Positions 9,951 to 18,096 of a stretch of 64,000 bases of DNA are shown piece by piece (the first letter of the stretch is position 1; each line of letters opens with the position of its first letter). The DNA comes from Chryseobacterium aquifrigidense. Its GTDB lineage: Bacteria; Bacteroidota; Bacteroidia; Flavobacteriales; Weeksellaceae. The stretch lies in assembly GCF_006716485.1 (NCBI RefSeq), contig NZ_VFPD01000003.1, positions 361,053 to 425,052 of the forward strand. Reading direction: 5' to 3'. The notes under the pieces are model-generated. The model made no database searches, had not been told where the DNA came from, and worked only from the letters and a program-made list of their open reading frames with translations. The position numbers and the translations under genes were made by a program.

Positions 9951-10463
9951 ATGAAAAAAATTATTGCAGGCGTATTTGCGCTTTCACTAGGTGTTGTTTC
10001 ATGTAAAAAAGAAACAAAAACAGAATCTTCTGTAAGCAGTGATACTTTAGCTACGGTAATGCCTAAAGATTCCGTAACCACCCCAAAAACAGATTCAACC
10101 ACAACGGCAGCAGCTCCTTCCGCTCCTGCTCCAGAAAATATTATCACGAAGAATGTAGGCAAATATCCTCATGATATTAAATTCTTTGAGGATAAAGGTA
10201 TTTCAGAAAGACTGAAGAAACTTACTGGTGCCCAGTATGATGAGATGGTAAAGAATTTCAATGTAGAAAGTCCTATTACTTCAGAAAATGGAATCTATAA
10301 ACTGACAGGATGTAAGCAGCACGACTGCCCGGGATATGCTACAAGCATTTTCTACGATGCTAAAAATGATAATCTGAACGTTTCTATAGATAAAAACGGT
10401 AAAGCAACTGAATTTGCTGAAAAAGGAAAAATTACTGTTTCAGAGTCGCTTAAATCCAAATAA
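9951..10463 (+). CDS. Small lipoprotein of unknown function
   Basis: The 170-residue protein has a lipobox LGVVSC (Cys18), then a low-complexity Ser/Thr/Ala/Pro stretch (about 20-65) like a surface linker, and a compact C-terminal domain (about 75-165) with two Cys in TGCKQHDCPGYAT. I do not recognise the domain; the paired Cys could form a disulfide or bind metal. The gene ends at a strong terminator. Confidence 0.75.
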   Translation: MKKIIAGVFALSLGVVSCKKETKTESSVSSDTLATVMPKDSVTTPKTDSTTTAAAPSAPAPENIITKNVGKYPHDIKFFEDKGISERLKKLTGAQYDEMVKNFNVESPITSENGIYKLTGCKQHDCPGYATSIFYDAKNDNLNVSIDKNGKATEFAEKGKITVSESLKSK

Positions 10464-10464
10464 T

Positions 10465-10495
10465 AAAAAAGGAGTGAAACTTTCACTCCTTTTTT
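10465..10495. terminator. Bidirectional terminator
   Basis: AAAGGAGTGAAA pairs with TTTCACTCCTTT, flanked by an A-run and a T-run. It lies between two convergent lipoprotein genes and can serve both. Confidence 0.85.
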
Positions 10496-10517
10496 ATTGA
10501 TGATCAATAGATGTGTT

Positions 10518-11123
10518 CTATGAGTTGGTTGTAACCGCATTCTTTTTTACTGCCTTTAAAAGGCTTCTGAAGTTTTTCATGGTCATCATTTCTGTTGAAG
10601 GATCGAAGATGGTTACCTTTTGATCTTTTTCCACCGAAACTTCAGAATATGCTTTAAGAGAATACATTTTCTTCATCGTACTAATATCATAAACGTCCAT
10701 TATTGCAAAAGTTTCATTTTTTTTATATTCATACTGAGTTCCAAGTGAATTGTCTAAACCGTTTCGCACTTTCATGGTGTAGATGTTTACCAGAAAATTA
10801 AAATCAGAGTTGTTTTTTAATACCTCAAGATCTTCAGTTTCCGGTTCAAAAGGAATACTGTTTTGAATGATGTTTTCTGCTTTTGCCGTTTTCAAGTCAA
10901 AGGCATTGCCATTGCTTAGATCCTGGAATAGTTGAAGTGCTTCTTTACTCATCATTTCCCGGTGGTGCGAATCTACATCTGTTTTGATGTTGTTAATCAG
11001 CCACTTTTTGTCCTTCGAAAACACCAATGATCTACTGTAAATCCCGTAATCTTTTTTTACAGGATAATAGCAGGACTGTAATATGATTAGGAGAAAAAGG
11101 AAGAAGAAATATTTTTTCATCAA
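10518..11123 (-). CDS. Lipoprotein of unknown function
   Basis: The 201-residue protein has a hydrophobic leader and lipobox ILQSC (Cys17 of the predicted start). The rest is soluble, with no motif I recognise. It follows the flavin reductase gene by 10 bp on the same strand, so it is probably the distal gene of that transcript. No link to tyrosine degradation can be shown. Confidence 0.7.
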   Translation of the reverse strand: MMKKYFFFLFLLIILQSCYYPVKKDYGIYSRSLVFSKDKKWLINNIKTDVDSHHREMMSKEALQLFQDLSNGNAFDLKTAKAENIIQNSIPFEPETEDLEVLKNNSDFNFLVNIYTMKVRNGLDNSLGTQYEYKKNETFAIMDVYDISTMKKMYSLKAYSEVSVEKDQKVTIFDPSTEMMTMKNFRSLLKAVKKNAVTTNS

Positions 11124-11133
11124 TATATTCGGA

Positions 11134-11955
11134 TTATTTAATTAAAACCTTCCACGCTTCTTCAATTTTACTCTCCAGAAGTAATTTCTGGGCATCAAGA
11201 TGGATGTTTTCATCGGCATGAAATTCTCCGGCAGGTAATACTTCCGTATTGGCAAGCATTCCAAGGTCATTTCCTGTAAAAACTTTACTGTATTTAATAG
11301 AATCTGGGAGCAGATCGAAACCGATTCCTTTTGTTACCAAAGGTTTTGGCACTTCAAAAAGACTGTTTTCGTTGCTTCTGGAATACCAGTTGCTGCCTAA
11401 ACGGGCTACCATATCCAGTTTTTTCTGATCGAGATTTCCTGCTTCGTTCAGATATTCTTCTCTGATATGGATTTTCTGAACCTCACAAATTACCAGATTT
11501 CCTGCTCCACCCTGGTCGCCTAATGATTTTACCTCTAAAACTTTGCATTCAAAGTTAACGGGGCATTCTTCAATCAGTTTAGGCTGTACAAGATCTGCCT
11601 CTTTCATGGTAAGACCGGATTTGATAAACTCATTCACTCCGGTTTCATATTCTGTAGATGCCAGAGAGATCTGTTGCACAATCGGAAAATTGACTGTTCC
11701 GATTACTACTTCAGGGACTTCAAGAACATTTTCCAGCGTATGTTTGGTGGTGTTGTCACGCACTCTTCTTGATGGCGAAAAGATCAGAATCGGAGGAACC
11801 GTACTGAACATATTAAAAAAACTGAACGGAGATAAATTATTATTACCGTCTTTATCTACTGTGGAAGCCAATGCGATGGGGCGTGGTGAAACGGCCGTCT
11901 GCATAATGGTCTGTAGTTGTACGGAAGTTATCTCGGAGGGGATTAGTGTTTTCAT
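11134..11955 (-). CDS. Flavin reductase-like domain protein (DIM6/NTAB family)
   Basis: The 273-residue protein has the FMN-binding split-barrel pattern of flavin reductase-like proteins: SPRPIALASTVDKDGNNNLS (about 27-46) and SPFSFFNMFSTVPP (about 46-59). The family reduces flavins or binds FMN for partner enzymes. It lies downstream of fahA and hppD on the same strand, separated from fahA by the GxxExxY element, so the insertion may have split a former operon. A role in aromatic degradation is an inference from position. Confidence 0.85.
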   Translation of the reverse strand: MKTLIPSEITSVQLQTIMQTAVSPRPIALASTVDKDGNNNLSPFSFFNMFSTVPPILIFSPSRRVRDNTTKHTLENVLEVPEVVIGTVNFPIVQQISLASTEYETGVNEFIKSGLTMKEADLVQPKLIEECPVNFECKVLEVKSLGDQGGAGNLVICEVQKIHIREEYLNEAGNLDQKKLDMVARLGSNWYSRSNENSLFEVPKPLVTKGIGFDLLPDSIKYSKVFTGNDLGMLANTEVLPAGEFHADENIHLDAQKLLLESKIEEAWKVLIK

Positions 11956-11982
11956 GTTTAAGTTAACTGTAAAAATGATAAA

Positions 11983-12462
11983 ACCACAAAAGTCACAAAA
12001 GTTTTAGATGAATAGCTTTAAGCTTTAAAGATCAAAAAAGCATGTCGTAATACTTATTTACGAAAGTTTCCTGTCCGTCATGATAAAGATTTTTTACGTT
12101 AAAATTCACTAAAATACCTTTAGGTTTCTTCATTAAGTTTATATAGTTGAGAAGTTGTGCTCTATGAATATCATTTAATTGAGAACTGATTTGAGCTCAA
12201 TCACAATTAAATCCTCCACTAAAAAATCACAAAAGAAATCACAATCCATTTCTTTTCCTTTATAATTGACAAGAATCTTCAGTTCAGATTTAAAACTAAT
12301 ATTTCTTAATCTGAATTCTTCTTCCAGACATTTATGGTATACGCTTTCCAATAAGCCAGGCCCTAAAATTTTGTGAACTTCTATACAAGCACCATTTATT
12401 TTATAGGTAAGATCTGTTAAATATGACTGCGTAATCATCAATTCTTTTGTGACTTTTGTGGT
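11983..12462 (-). mobile_element. 480-bp element with 19-bp inverted ends carrying a GxxExxY gene
   Basis: The 19-mer ACCACAAAAGTCACAAAAG lies at 11983-12001, and its exact reverse complement lies at 12444-12462. Between them is only a GxxExxY gene, whose ATG begins 6 bp inside the right-hand repeat. The element sits between the fahA stop and the flavin reductase start. No clear target duplication is visible: the flanks are A-rich on both sides. No transposase is present, so mobility would need help in trans. A gene-free relative with nearly the same ends is at 31922-32106. Confidence 0.6.
12032..12438 (-). pseudogene. GxxExxY family gene with a single-base frameshift
   Basis: The first 87 residues from the ATG at 12438 match the GxxExxY family (INGACIEVHKILGPGLLES, VYHKCLEEEF, CDFFCDFLVEDLIVIELKSV). 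The frame then stops at 12175. The adjacent frame continues with LNDIHRAQLLNYINLMKKP, GILVNFNV and ends at 12032, exactly the missing C-terminal part of the family (about 125-135 residues). The span is 407 nt, consistent with one lost base just after the ELKSV motif. GxxExxY proteins have no firmly established function; the fold resembles nucleases. The break may be real or a sequencing error. Confidence 0.85.
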
Positions 12463-12470
12463 AAAAGAAA

Positions 12471-13718
12471 TTAAAGTGCTGGAATAATTTTACCGGAAAC
12501 TTCCCCGAAACCTACTCTTACACCATCTTTTTCTGCCCATGCTTTCATGGTAACCGTATCGTTATCTTCAATGAATTTTCTTTCTTCGCCGTTGCTTAAT
12601 GACAAAGGATTTTGTCCTCTCCATGTCAGTTCAAGCATAGAACCGAAAGATTTCGGGTCACTTCCGGAAATGGTTCCACTGGCGTACATATCACCAACTT
12701 CTACGTTGCAACCGTTTACGGTGTGGTGTGCCAGTTGCTGGGTCATATTCCAGTACATGTGTTTGTAGTTGCTTTCACAGATCAGGTTCTGATCTCCATT
12801 TTCAGGCTGGATATATACTTCAAGGTTGATATCGTAGTTTTTATCACCTTCAAATTTTAAATAATCTAACACTTCAGGATCCTGAGTTGGAGAAGCAGTT
12901 CTGAATGGTTCCAAAGCTTCAAGCGTAACTACCCATGGAGAAATAGAAGAACCAAAGTTTTTCGCAAGGAATGGCCCTAGCGGAACATATTCCCAGGATT
13001 GAATATCTCTTGCAGACCAGTCATTGAAAACGACCATTCCGAAGATAGCATCTTCTGCATCTTTAGTAGAGATACTTTCTCCCATCTCCGTATTTTTGTT
13101 GATGATGAACGCTATTTCCAGTTCAAAATCCAGTTGTTTAGATGGTCCGAAAACCGGTTTATCTGCATCTGCAGGTTTTGTTTGCCCTTTGGGACGATTG
13201 ATCTCTGTTCCTGAAACTACAATAGAGGATGCTCTTCCGTGGTAACCTACCGGTAAATGTTTCCAGTTGGGTAATAAAGCATTTGCAGGATCACGGAACA
13301 TTTTTCCTACGTTGGTAGCATGTTCGATGCTGCTGTAGAAGTCCGTGTAGTTCGGGATATGTACAGGCATCATCATTTTTACTTTATCCAGATCATAGAA
13401 AGCTTCTTCAATAGTTTTCTGATCTTTTGATAAAATTGATCCTTCCTGTAATAAAGTTTGGATTTTAGTACGAACAGCGTTGGTAACCGGTTTTCCCAGT
13501 TCGATAAATTCGTTGATGGTATAGGCTTCAAAAACATTGTCGTCTAATCCTTCAATATCTTCAAAATAACCAAGATCGTACAACGTAGCAAGATCAATGA
13601 CCTGATCTCCGATTCTTGTACAGCATCCGATATATTCTTTGTTAAAAACTGCGACTCCGAAAGGAATATTGTGTATAGAAAAATCCGAATTTGAGGAATA
13701 GTCTACAAATGATTTCAT
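12471..13718 (-). CDS. fahA: Fumarylacetoacetase
   Basis: The 415-residue protein matches fumarylacetoacetate hydrolase in length and motifs: YTDFYSSIEHATNVGKMFR (about residues 120-138), the metal-binding segment DFELEIAFI (about 190-198), VFNDWSARDIQ (about 226-236) and SGTISG near 340. It cleaves fumarylacetoacetate to fumarate and acetoacetate, the last step of tyrosine/homogentisate breakdown. It lies downstream of hppD on the same strand. The maleylacetoacetate isomerase that normally precedes it in the pathway is not in this window. Confidence 0.95.
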   Translation of the reverse strand: MKSFVDYSSNSDFSIHNIPFGVAVFNKEYIGCCTRIGDQVIDLATLYDLGYFEDIEGLDDNVFEAYTINEFIELGKPVTNAVRTKIQTLLQEGSILSKDQKTIEEAFYDLDKVKMMMPVHIPNYTDFYSSIEHATNVGKMFRDPANALLPNWKHLPVGYHGRASSIVVSGTEINRPKGQTKPADADKPVFGPSKQLDFELEIAFIINKNTEMGESISTKDAEDAIFGMVVFNDWSARDIQSWEYVPLGPFLAKNFGSSISPWVVTLEALEPFRTASPTQDPEVLDYLKFEGDKNYDINLEVYIQPENGDQNLICESNYKHMYWNMTQQLAHHTVNGCNVEVGDMYASGTISGSDPKSFGSMLELTWRGQNPLSLSNGEERKFIEDNDTVTMKAWAEKDGVRVGFGEVSGKIIPAL

Positions 13719-13770
13719 AAGTTTAGATTTTAGTTAGATTCAATATCATCCGGAGAATTCCCCGGAACAT

Positions 13771-14232
13771 TTACTTTGTCTTTTTTGAGTAAGATGCTTC
13801 ATCAATCCATCTGTCTCTGGTATTGACATCAATAAGGTACAGAATATCGTCCTGTTTTGTCAGCAATAAAGTTTTCGTGACAGGCATTGGAATTTTTTTA
13901 TTTTCAAGCATATCTGCTCTTAAAGAAATAATATTTTTTTTCCTGATGATATCACCGGTGAAAACATTAGAACTGCTTTCCCCTGTGGCTTTATCATCGA
14001 AAACTTCTACATAAGTGGCATTATTCCCTTTGATAATAATAAAATCCCGCTCCGTATGATCGGCTTCATCCTTGATGAAAACAAACTTTTTGTTATCAAT
14101 ATTCACATTTTCAAGATGCTGATTGATACCTTTTCTTTGTTCAAGTCGGTTAAGGATTTCATTCAAAGTTCCATACTGAGCTTTAAGCCCTAAGGTTCCC
14201 AGAAGGAAAGTCCCGATTAAAAGTTTTCTCAT
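13771..14232 (-). CDS. Small exported protein of unknown function
   Basis: I start at the ATG at 14232 because it gives a clean signal peptide (KLLIGTFLLGTLGLKAQ) in a 153-residue product; the 16 extra codons upstream look like leader sequence. The mature part is polar, with no recognised domain. It lies between hppD and fahA on the same strand (about 50-70 bp gaps) and probably shares their transcript. A role in tyrosine use is not established. Confidence 0.7.
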   Translation of the reverse strand: MRKLLIGTFLLGTLGLKAQYGTLNEILNRLEQRKGINQHLENVNIDNKKFVFIKDEADHTERDFIIIKGNNATYVEVFDDKATGESSSNVFTGDIIRKKNIISLRADMLENKKIPMPVTKTLLLTKQDDILYLIDVNTRDRWIDEASYSKKTK

Positions 14233-14303
14233 ATACTGTGTTTTATAAAAAAGTTTTGCCAGAATGCTGTATCCTGACAAAACTTATATTTTTTAATGTA
14301 AAA

Positions 14304-15434
14304 TTAAAGATTACCTCTTCTTTCCTGTTCTCTTTCTAATGCTTCGAACAAAGCTTTGAAGTTTCCGGCACCAAAACTTTGTGCACCATGTCTTTCAATA
14401 ATTTCGAAGAACAGAGTAGGACGGTCTTCTACAGGCTTCGTAAAGATCTGTAATAAGTACCCTTCTTCATCATGATCAATAAGTATACCTAACTCCTGAA
14501 GTTTTTTAAGATCTTCATCAATATGGCCTACTCTTTCAGGAACCATGTCGTAATAAGCTTCCGGTGGAGCAGAAAGGAACTCTACACCACGCTTCTTCAG
14601 TTCAGTTACAGTGTGGATAATATCCTTTGTTGCCACAGCAATGTGCTGTACTCCTTCACCTTCATAGAAATCAAGGTATTCTTCTACCTGAGATTTCTTT
14701 TTACCTTCCGCAGGTTCATTGATCGGGAATTTTGCGTAGCCGTTTCCGTTTGACATTACTTTAGACATCAATGCAGAATATTCTGTGTTAATCTGCTTGT
14801 CATCAAAAGAAAGGATGTTTACAAATCCCATTACTTTTTCATACCATTCCACAGTTGGGATCATTCTGTTCCAGTCAACATTTCCTACACAGTGGTCTAC
14901 ATATAATAAACCTGCTTCTTCAGGCTTATAATCGCTTTCCCACTTTTCATAACCAGGCATAAAAGCTCCGTTATAATTTTTTCTTTCAATAAACATGTGA
15001 ACGGTTTCCCCATACGTGTAGATACCGGACATTCTTACCTCACCGTGCTCATCAGTTAACGTAACGGGCTCTAAATAAGGTTTTCCGCCTCTTTTAGTTG
15101 TTTCTTCGAAAGCTGCATAAGCGTCATCTACCCAAAGTGCCAAAATTTTTACTCCGTCACCATGTTTTTTTACGTGCTCACTGATAAGAGAATCAGATTT
15201 AAGTCCTGTTGTTAATACCAATCTGATTTTTCCTTGTTGAAGCACATAAGATGCACGGTCTCTTACTCCTGTTTCAGGACCCGCATAAGCTACAGACTGA
15301 AAACCGAAAGCGGTTTTGTAATAATGGGCAGCCTGTTTTGCATTTCCTACATAAAACTCAATATAATCTGTACCATTAATTGGTAAGAAATTTTCTGCTT
15401 GAGCTATTTTCTCGGCAAATGTAAGTGTTGACAT
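14304..15434 (-). CDS. hppD: 4-hydroxyphenylpyruvate dioxygenase
   Basis: The 376-residue protein has two vicinal-oxygen-chelate halves and the three expected Fe(II) ligands: His181 (YVDHCVGNV), His264 (GVQHIAVAT) and Glu344 (LFFEIIERHG). It converts 4-hydroxyphenylpyruvate to homogentisate. It heads the minus-strand cluster hppD, exported protein, fahA. Upstream, ACTTAA-gtatat-TTAAGT at 15549-15566 is a dyad that could bind a regulator. No strict -7 box was found on this strand. Confidence 0.95.
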   Translation of the reverse strand: MSTLTFAEKIAQAENFLPINGTDYIEFYVGNAKQAAHYYKTAFGFQSVAYAGPETGVRDRASYVLQQGKIRLVLTTGLKSDSLISEHVKKHGDGVKILALWVDDAYAAFEETTKRGGKPYLEPVTLTDEHGEVRMSGIYTYGETVHMFIERKNYNGAFMPGYEKWESDYKPEEAGLLYVDHCVGNVDWNRMIPTVEWYEKVMGFVNILSFDDKQINTEYSALMSKVMSNGNGYAKFPINEPAEGKKKSQVEEYLDFYEGEGVQHIAVATKDIIHTVTELKKRGVEFLSAPPEAYYDMVPERVGHIDEDLKKLQELGILIDHDEEGYLLQIFTKPVEDRPTLFFEIIERHGAQSFGAGNFKALFEALEREQERRGNL

Positions 15435-15590
15435 ATTTTCTCTTTTACTTTTATTTTATTGGTATGCAAATTACAAAATTCTTAGACATTGCGAAAATAT
15501 TCCCTTGGATTCATTGAATATATTTAACATAACGTTAAAGAAGAGTTTACTTAAGTATATTTAAGTTTCATCAGTTTAAAATCGTCTGCC

Positions 15591-15668
15591 TACATTTGTT
15601 AGACAAAAGACAAGTGAAAAAAAAATATTTCGAAACATGAAAGCCACAGATACTCTCTGCGGCTTTCT
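15591..15668 (+). ncRNA. Possible short transcript: -7 box followed by a hairpin terminator
   Basis: TACATTTG at 15591-15598 is a perfect -7 box on the plus strand. About 40 nt later is a hairpin at 15639-15667 (GAAAGCC...GGCTTTC with inner CAGA/TCTG). No gene follows on that strand. The -33 element is weak. The hairpin also serves as the likely terminator of the minus-strand gene that ends at 15672. A small RNA is only a suggestion; a 12-codon ORF inside it is probably chance. Confidence 0.25.
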
Positions 15669-15671
15669 TAT

Positions 15672-16463
15672 TTAGGTGGTTTCAATTTTTCTGTTGAGCA
15701 TTCCAGCATCGGGATTATAGTTATCCCATATCTTCCAGGTGTTATTTATTTTTTTGATAAAATAGATCTGAGTACTTAATTGATTGACAAAATGTTCCTC
15801 TCCGGTTTCTCCTACTTTGAAAAGAAGATTCCAGAACTCCTGAGATTCCAGGATTTTTTTCTCGGGATCATCAGTGACCACCTGAATGTCAAAAACTTCA
15901 TAATTTGATCTGTTGTTTTTAGTAACCAGCTGGAAATCTTTGTCACACAGTTCTTTACTGAACAGTGAGACCCTTTCCAGGAATGGAGAATCATCAAAAA
16001 CCAGGTCTTTAAAAAGCTTGGTATTATGATTGGGAAACTGTTTACAAAACTCAAAAGCCGTTGCACAGTATTCATAAACCATCTGGGTAAGATAAGACTG
16101 ATCATCGGTTTCATCATCATCTTGGTTCTTGTATCTTATGCTGAGGATATAGTCATTTAGGTCTTTATATCCTAAGAAAATACAGATTTTATCAAGTGTT
16201 TTCAGAAACCTGAGATCACTGTGGGTTTTATCCTGATAATCGTTTTCAAAAAAGCGTTGCAGGGTAACATGGGAAATGGTATTTCCGATTTCAAATTTTT
16301 TTCCTCCCTTCAGTTCTTCAGCTTCAGAGAGTTCATCTTTGATGATTTCGGAAAGAATAATATAATGGCTTCTCTTCCATTCATTCACATTCCCCAAAAC
16401 AGAATTCCTTACCTTGGAATGTTTTACAACTTCGTCTCGTATCGAATTATATATAGTTTTCAA
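15672..16463 (-). CDS. Protein with a Bacteroidetes-type N-terminal putative DNA-binding domain
   Basis: The 263-residue soluble protein contains ISHVTLQRFF (about 63-72) and TLDKICIFLGYKDLNDYI (about 88-105). This matches a pattern common at the N-terminus of many Bacteroidetes signalling proteins (ISxxTLxRxF ... TLxxxAxxLGYxDWxxF), which I read as a helix-turn-helix-like domain. The C-terminal half (about 120-263) is alpha/beta and ends in a KIWDNYNPDAG segment reminiscent of NTF2-like folds; this is tentative. It is a single gene with its own hairpin terminator at 15639-15667. Confidence 0.65.
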   Translation of the reverse strand: MKTIYNSIRDEVVKHSKVRNSVLGNVNEWKRSHYIILSEIIKDELSEAEELKGGKKFEIGNTISHVTLQRFFENDYQDKTHSDLRFLKTLDKICIFLGYKDLNDYILSIRYKNQDDDETDDQSYLTQMVYEYCATAFEFCKQFPNHNTKLFKDLVFDDSPFLERVSLFSKELCDKDFQLVTKNNRSNYEVFDIQVVTDDPEKKILESQEFWNLLFKVGETGEEHFVNQLSTQIYFIKKINNTWKIWDNYNPDAGMLNRKIETT

Positions 16464-16602
16464 TTTCCTTGTTTTTGAATGAATTTTATCAAATATACTG
16501 CCAAAATATTAATATTTTCGTATGATTTCATGATGTTCAATTCAAAATTTGTTTTAAATTTTCACTTTAAAAAACAGTTTTGAAAACTTTATGGTTTGAT
16601 TA

Positions 16603-17877
16603 TCAATGTTTAAATCTTTCAAAAGCAGCTCTTTCCAACATTTCTCTATCATCAGGATGGGCAATGCTGATCAGCTCCTGTGCTCTCTGCCGAAGGTTTT
16701 TCCCATAGAGATAAGCTGTTCCATACTCTGTAACTACATAGTGAATATGGCCTCTGGTTGTTACTACACCGGCTCCCTGTTTAAGAAAAGGAACAATTCT
16801 GGAAATTCCCTTTTTGGTTCTTGCGGTAATGGCTATGATAGGTTTTCCGTCATCACTTAAAGCTGCACCGCGCATAAAGTCCATTTGCCCTCCGATTCCG
16901 CTGTACTGCATCGTTCCGATAGAGTCGGCACATACCTGTCCTGTAAGATCTATTTCAATGGCAGAGTTGATCGCTACCATTTTTTTGTTTCTCATGATAT
17001 TGATTGGGAAATTGACCTCACTGACGTCACGGAATGCAAACACGGTATTGTCATCTACATAATCATAGAGTTTTCTGGTTCCGAAACAGAAACTTGTGAT
17101 GGTTTTATTGTCGTTGTAGCCCTTGTATTTATTATTGATTACATCATCCTTAATCAGGTCGATGACACCGTCACTCAGCATTTCGGTATGAATTCCCAGG
17201 TCTTTATGGTTGGTAAGGCATTTCAAAACCGCATCAGGAATGGTTCCGATACCCATCTGGAGGGTGGATCTGTCTTCAATAAGCTCAGCCACATTTTTTC
17301 CTACGAGCATTTCTTCAGGTCCTACTTTGGAACCGTAGTCTATGGTAGGAAGTTCTTCTTCATGCCAAACCAGTTTATGAATTCTGCTGATGTGGATCAT
17401 CCCATCTCCGTGGGTTCTTGGCATTCTGGAATTAACAATAGCAACAATGATTTTTGCAGTATCTACAGCAGCTCTTGCAATATCTACAGAAGTTCCCAAC
17501 GTACAGAAACCATGTCTGTCCGGTGGAGAAACGGTGACAATAGCTACATCAAGTGGCAGGATGTTTTTTCTGAATAAAATAGGAATTTCACTTAAGAAAA
17601 CAGGAACAAAGTCTCCGCGGTCAGAATTCACAGCATCACGCACAGGAGTGGAAACAAATAAGGAATTGATGAAAAAACTGTCTTTGTATTGCGGTTTTGC
17701 AATTTCCACATTTCCCTGCTGGGTAATGGAAACCATTTCCACATTTTGCAGCCGGCCGGACTGTCTTGCCAGCTCATCAATCAGATAATTTGGCGTACAG
17801 GCACTGCCGTGGAAAAATACACGGTTTCCGCTTTTTATCGTATACATTGCTTCTTCTGCGCTGATGTAATTATTCAT
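16603..17877 (-). CDS. Acetyl-CoA hydrolase/transferase family protein (4-hydroxybutyrate CoA-transferase type)
   Basis: The 424-residue protein has the family signature SPPDRHGFCTLGTSVD (about 116-131), LQMGIGTIPDAVL (about 206-218), the catalytic-glutamate segment GIHTEMLSDG (about 229-238) and GGQMDFMRGA (about 330-339). It moves CoA between short acids. It lies between hppD/fahA and hmgA with a second CoA-transferase, so handling acetoacetate or succinate from tyrosine breakdown is plausible but inferred. CAAAGATA at 17941-17948 is a minus-strand -7 box. Confidence 0.88.
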   Translation of the reverse strand: MNNYISAEEAMYTIKSGNRVFFHGSACTPNYLIDELARQSGRLQNVEMVSITQQGNVEIAKPQYKDSFFINSLFVSTPVRDAVNSDRGDFVPVFLSEIPILFRKNILPLDVAIVTVSPPDRHGFCTLGTSVDIARAAVDTAKIIVAIVNSRMPRTHGDGMIHISRIHKLVWHEEELPTIDYGSKVGPEEMLVGKNVAELIEDRSTLQMGIGTIPDAVLKCLTNHKDLGIHTEMLSDGVIDLIKDDVINNKYKGYNDNKTITSFCFGTRKLYDYVDDNTVFAFRDVSEVNFPINIMRNKKMVAINSAIEIDLTGQVCADSIGTMQYSGIGGQMDFMRGAALSDDGKPIIAITARTKKGISRIVPFLKQGAGVVTTRGHIHYVVTEYGTAYLYGKNLRQRAQELISIAHPDDREMLERAAFERFKH

Positions 17878-18033
17878 ATTTTGTCTTTTAAAAGGGTGTT
17901 AAGAATATTTTTATAATTCATAAAAATACTGCTCTTCTTTCAAAGATAATCTTTATAATTTTATATTCATACAAATATTTTGAGGATATTGAACAGACTT
18001 TTGTCATGTAAATTAACCGGATATGATAAACAG

Positions 18034-18071
18034 GAAAAAGGACCAAATGCATTGGCATTCAGTCCTTTTTG
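18034..18071 (-). terminator. Terminator after the 503-residue CoA-transferase gene
   Basis: AAAAGGACCAAATGC and GCATTCAGTCCTTTTT pair with one bulge around a 4-nt loop, with T/A-runs on both sides. It lies 26 bp past the stop of the minus-strand CoA-transferase gene. Confidence 0.75.
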
Positions 18072-18096
18072 TTTTATTTGTTCTTTGATGATAATT

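Noticed and set aside
12032..12438. Programmed frameshift in the GxxExxY gene
   Set aside because: No slippery heptamer or downstream structure is evident at the break, and a single indel explains it more simply.
15636..15671. 12-codon leader peptide before the hairpin
   Set aside because: It has no run of regulatory codons, and no gene follows on that strand.
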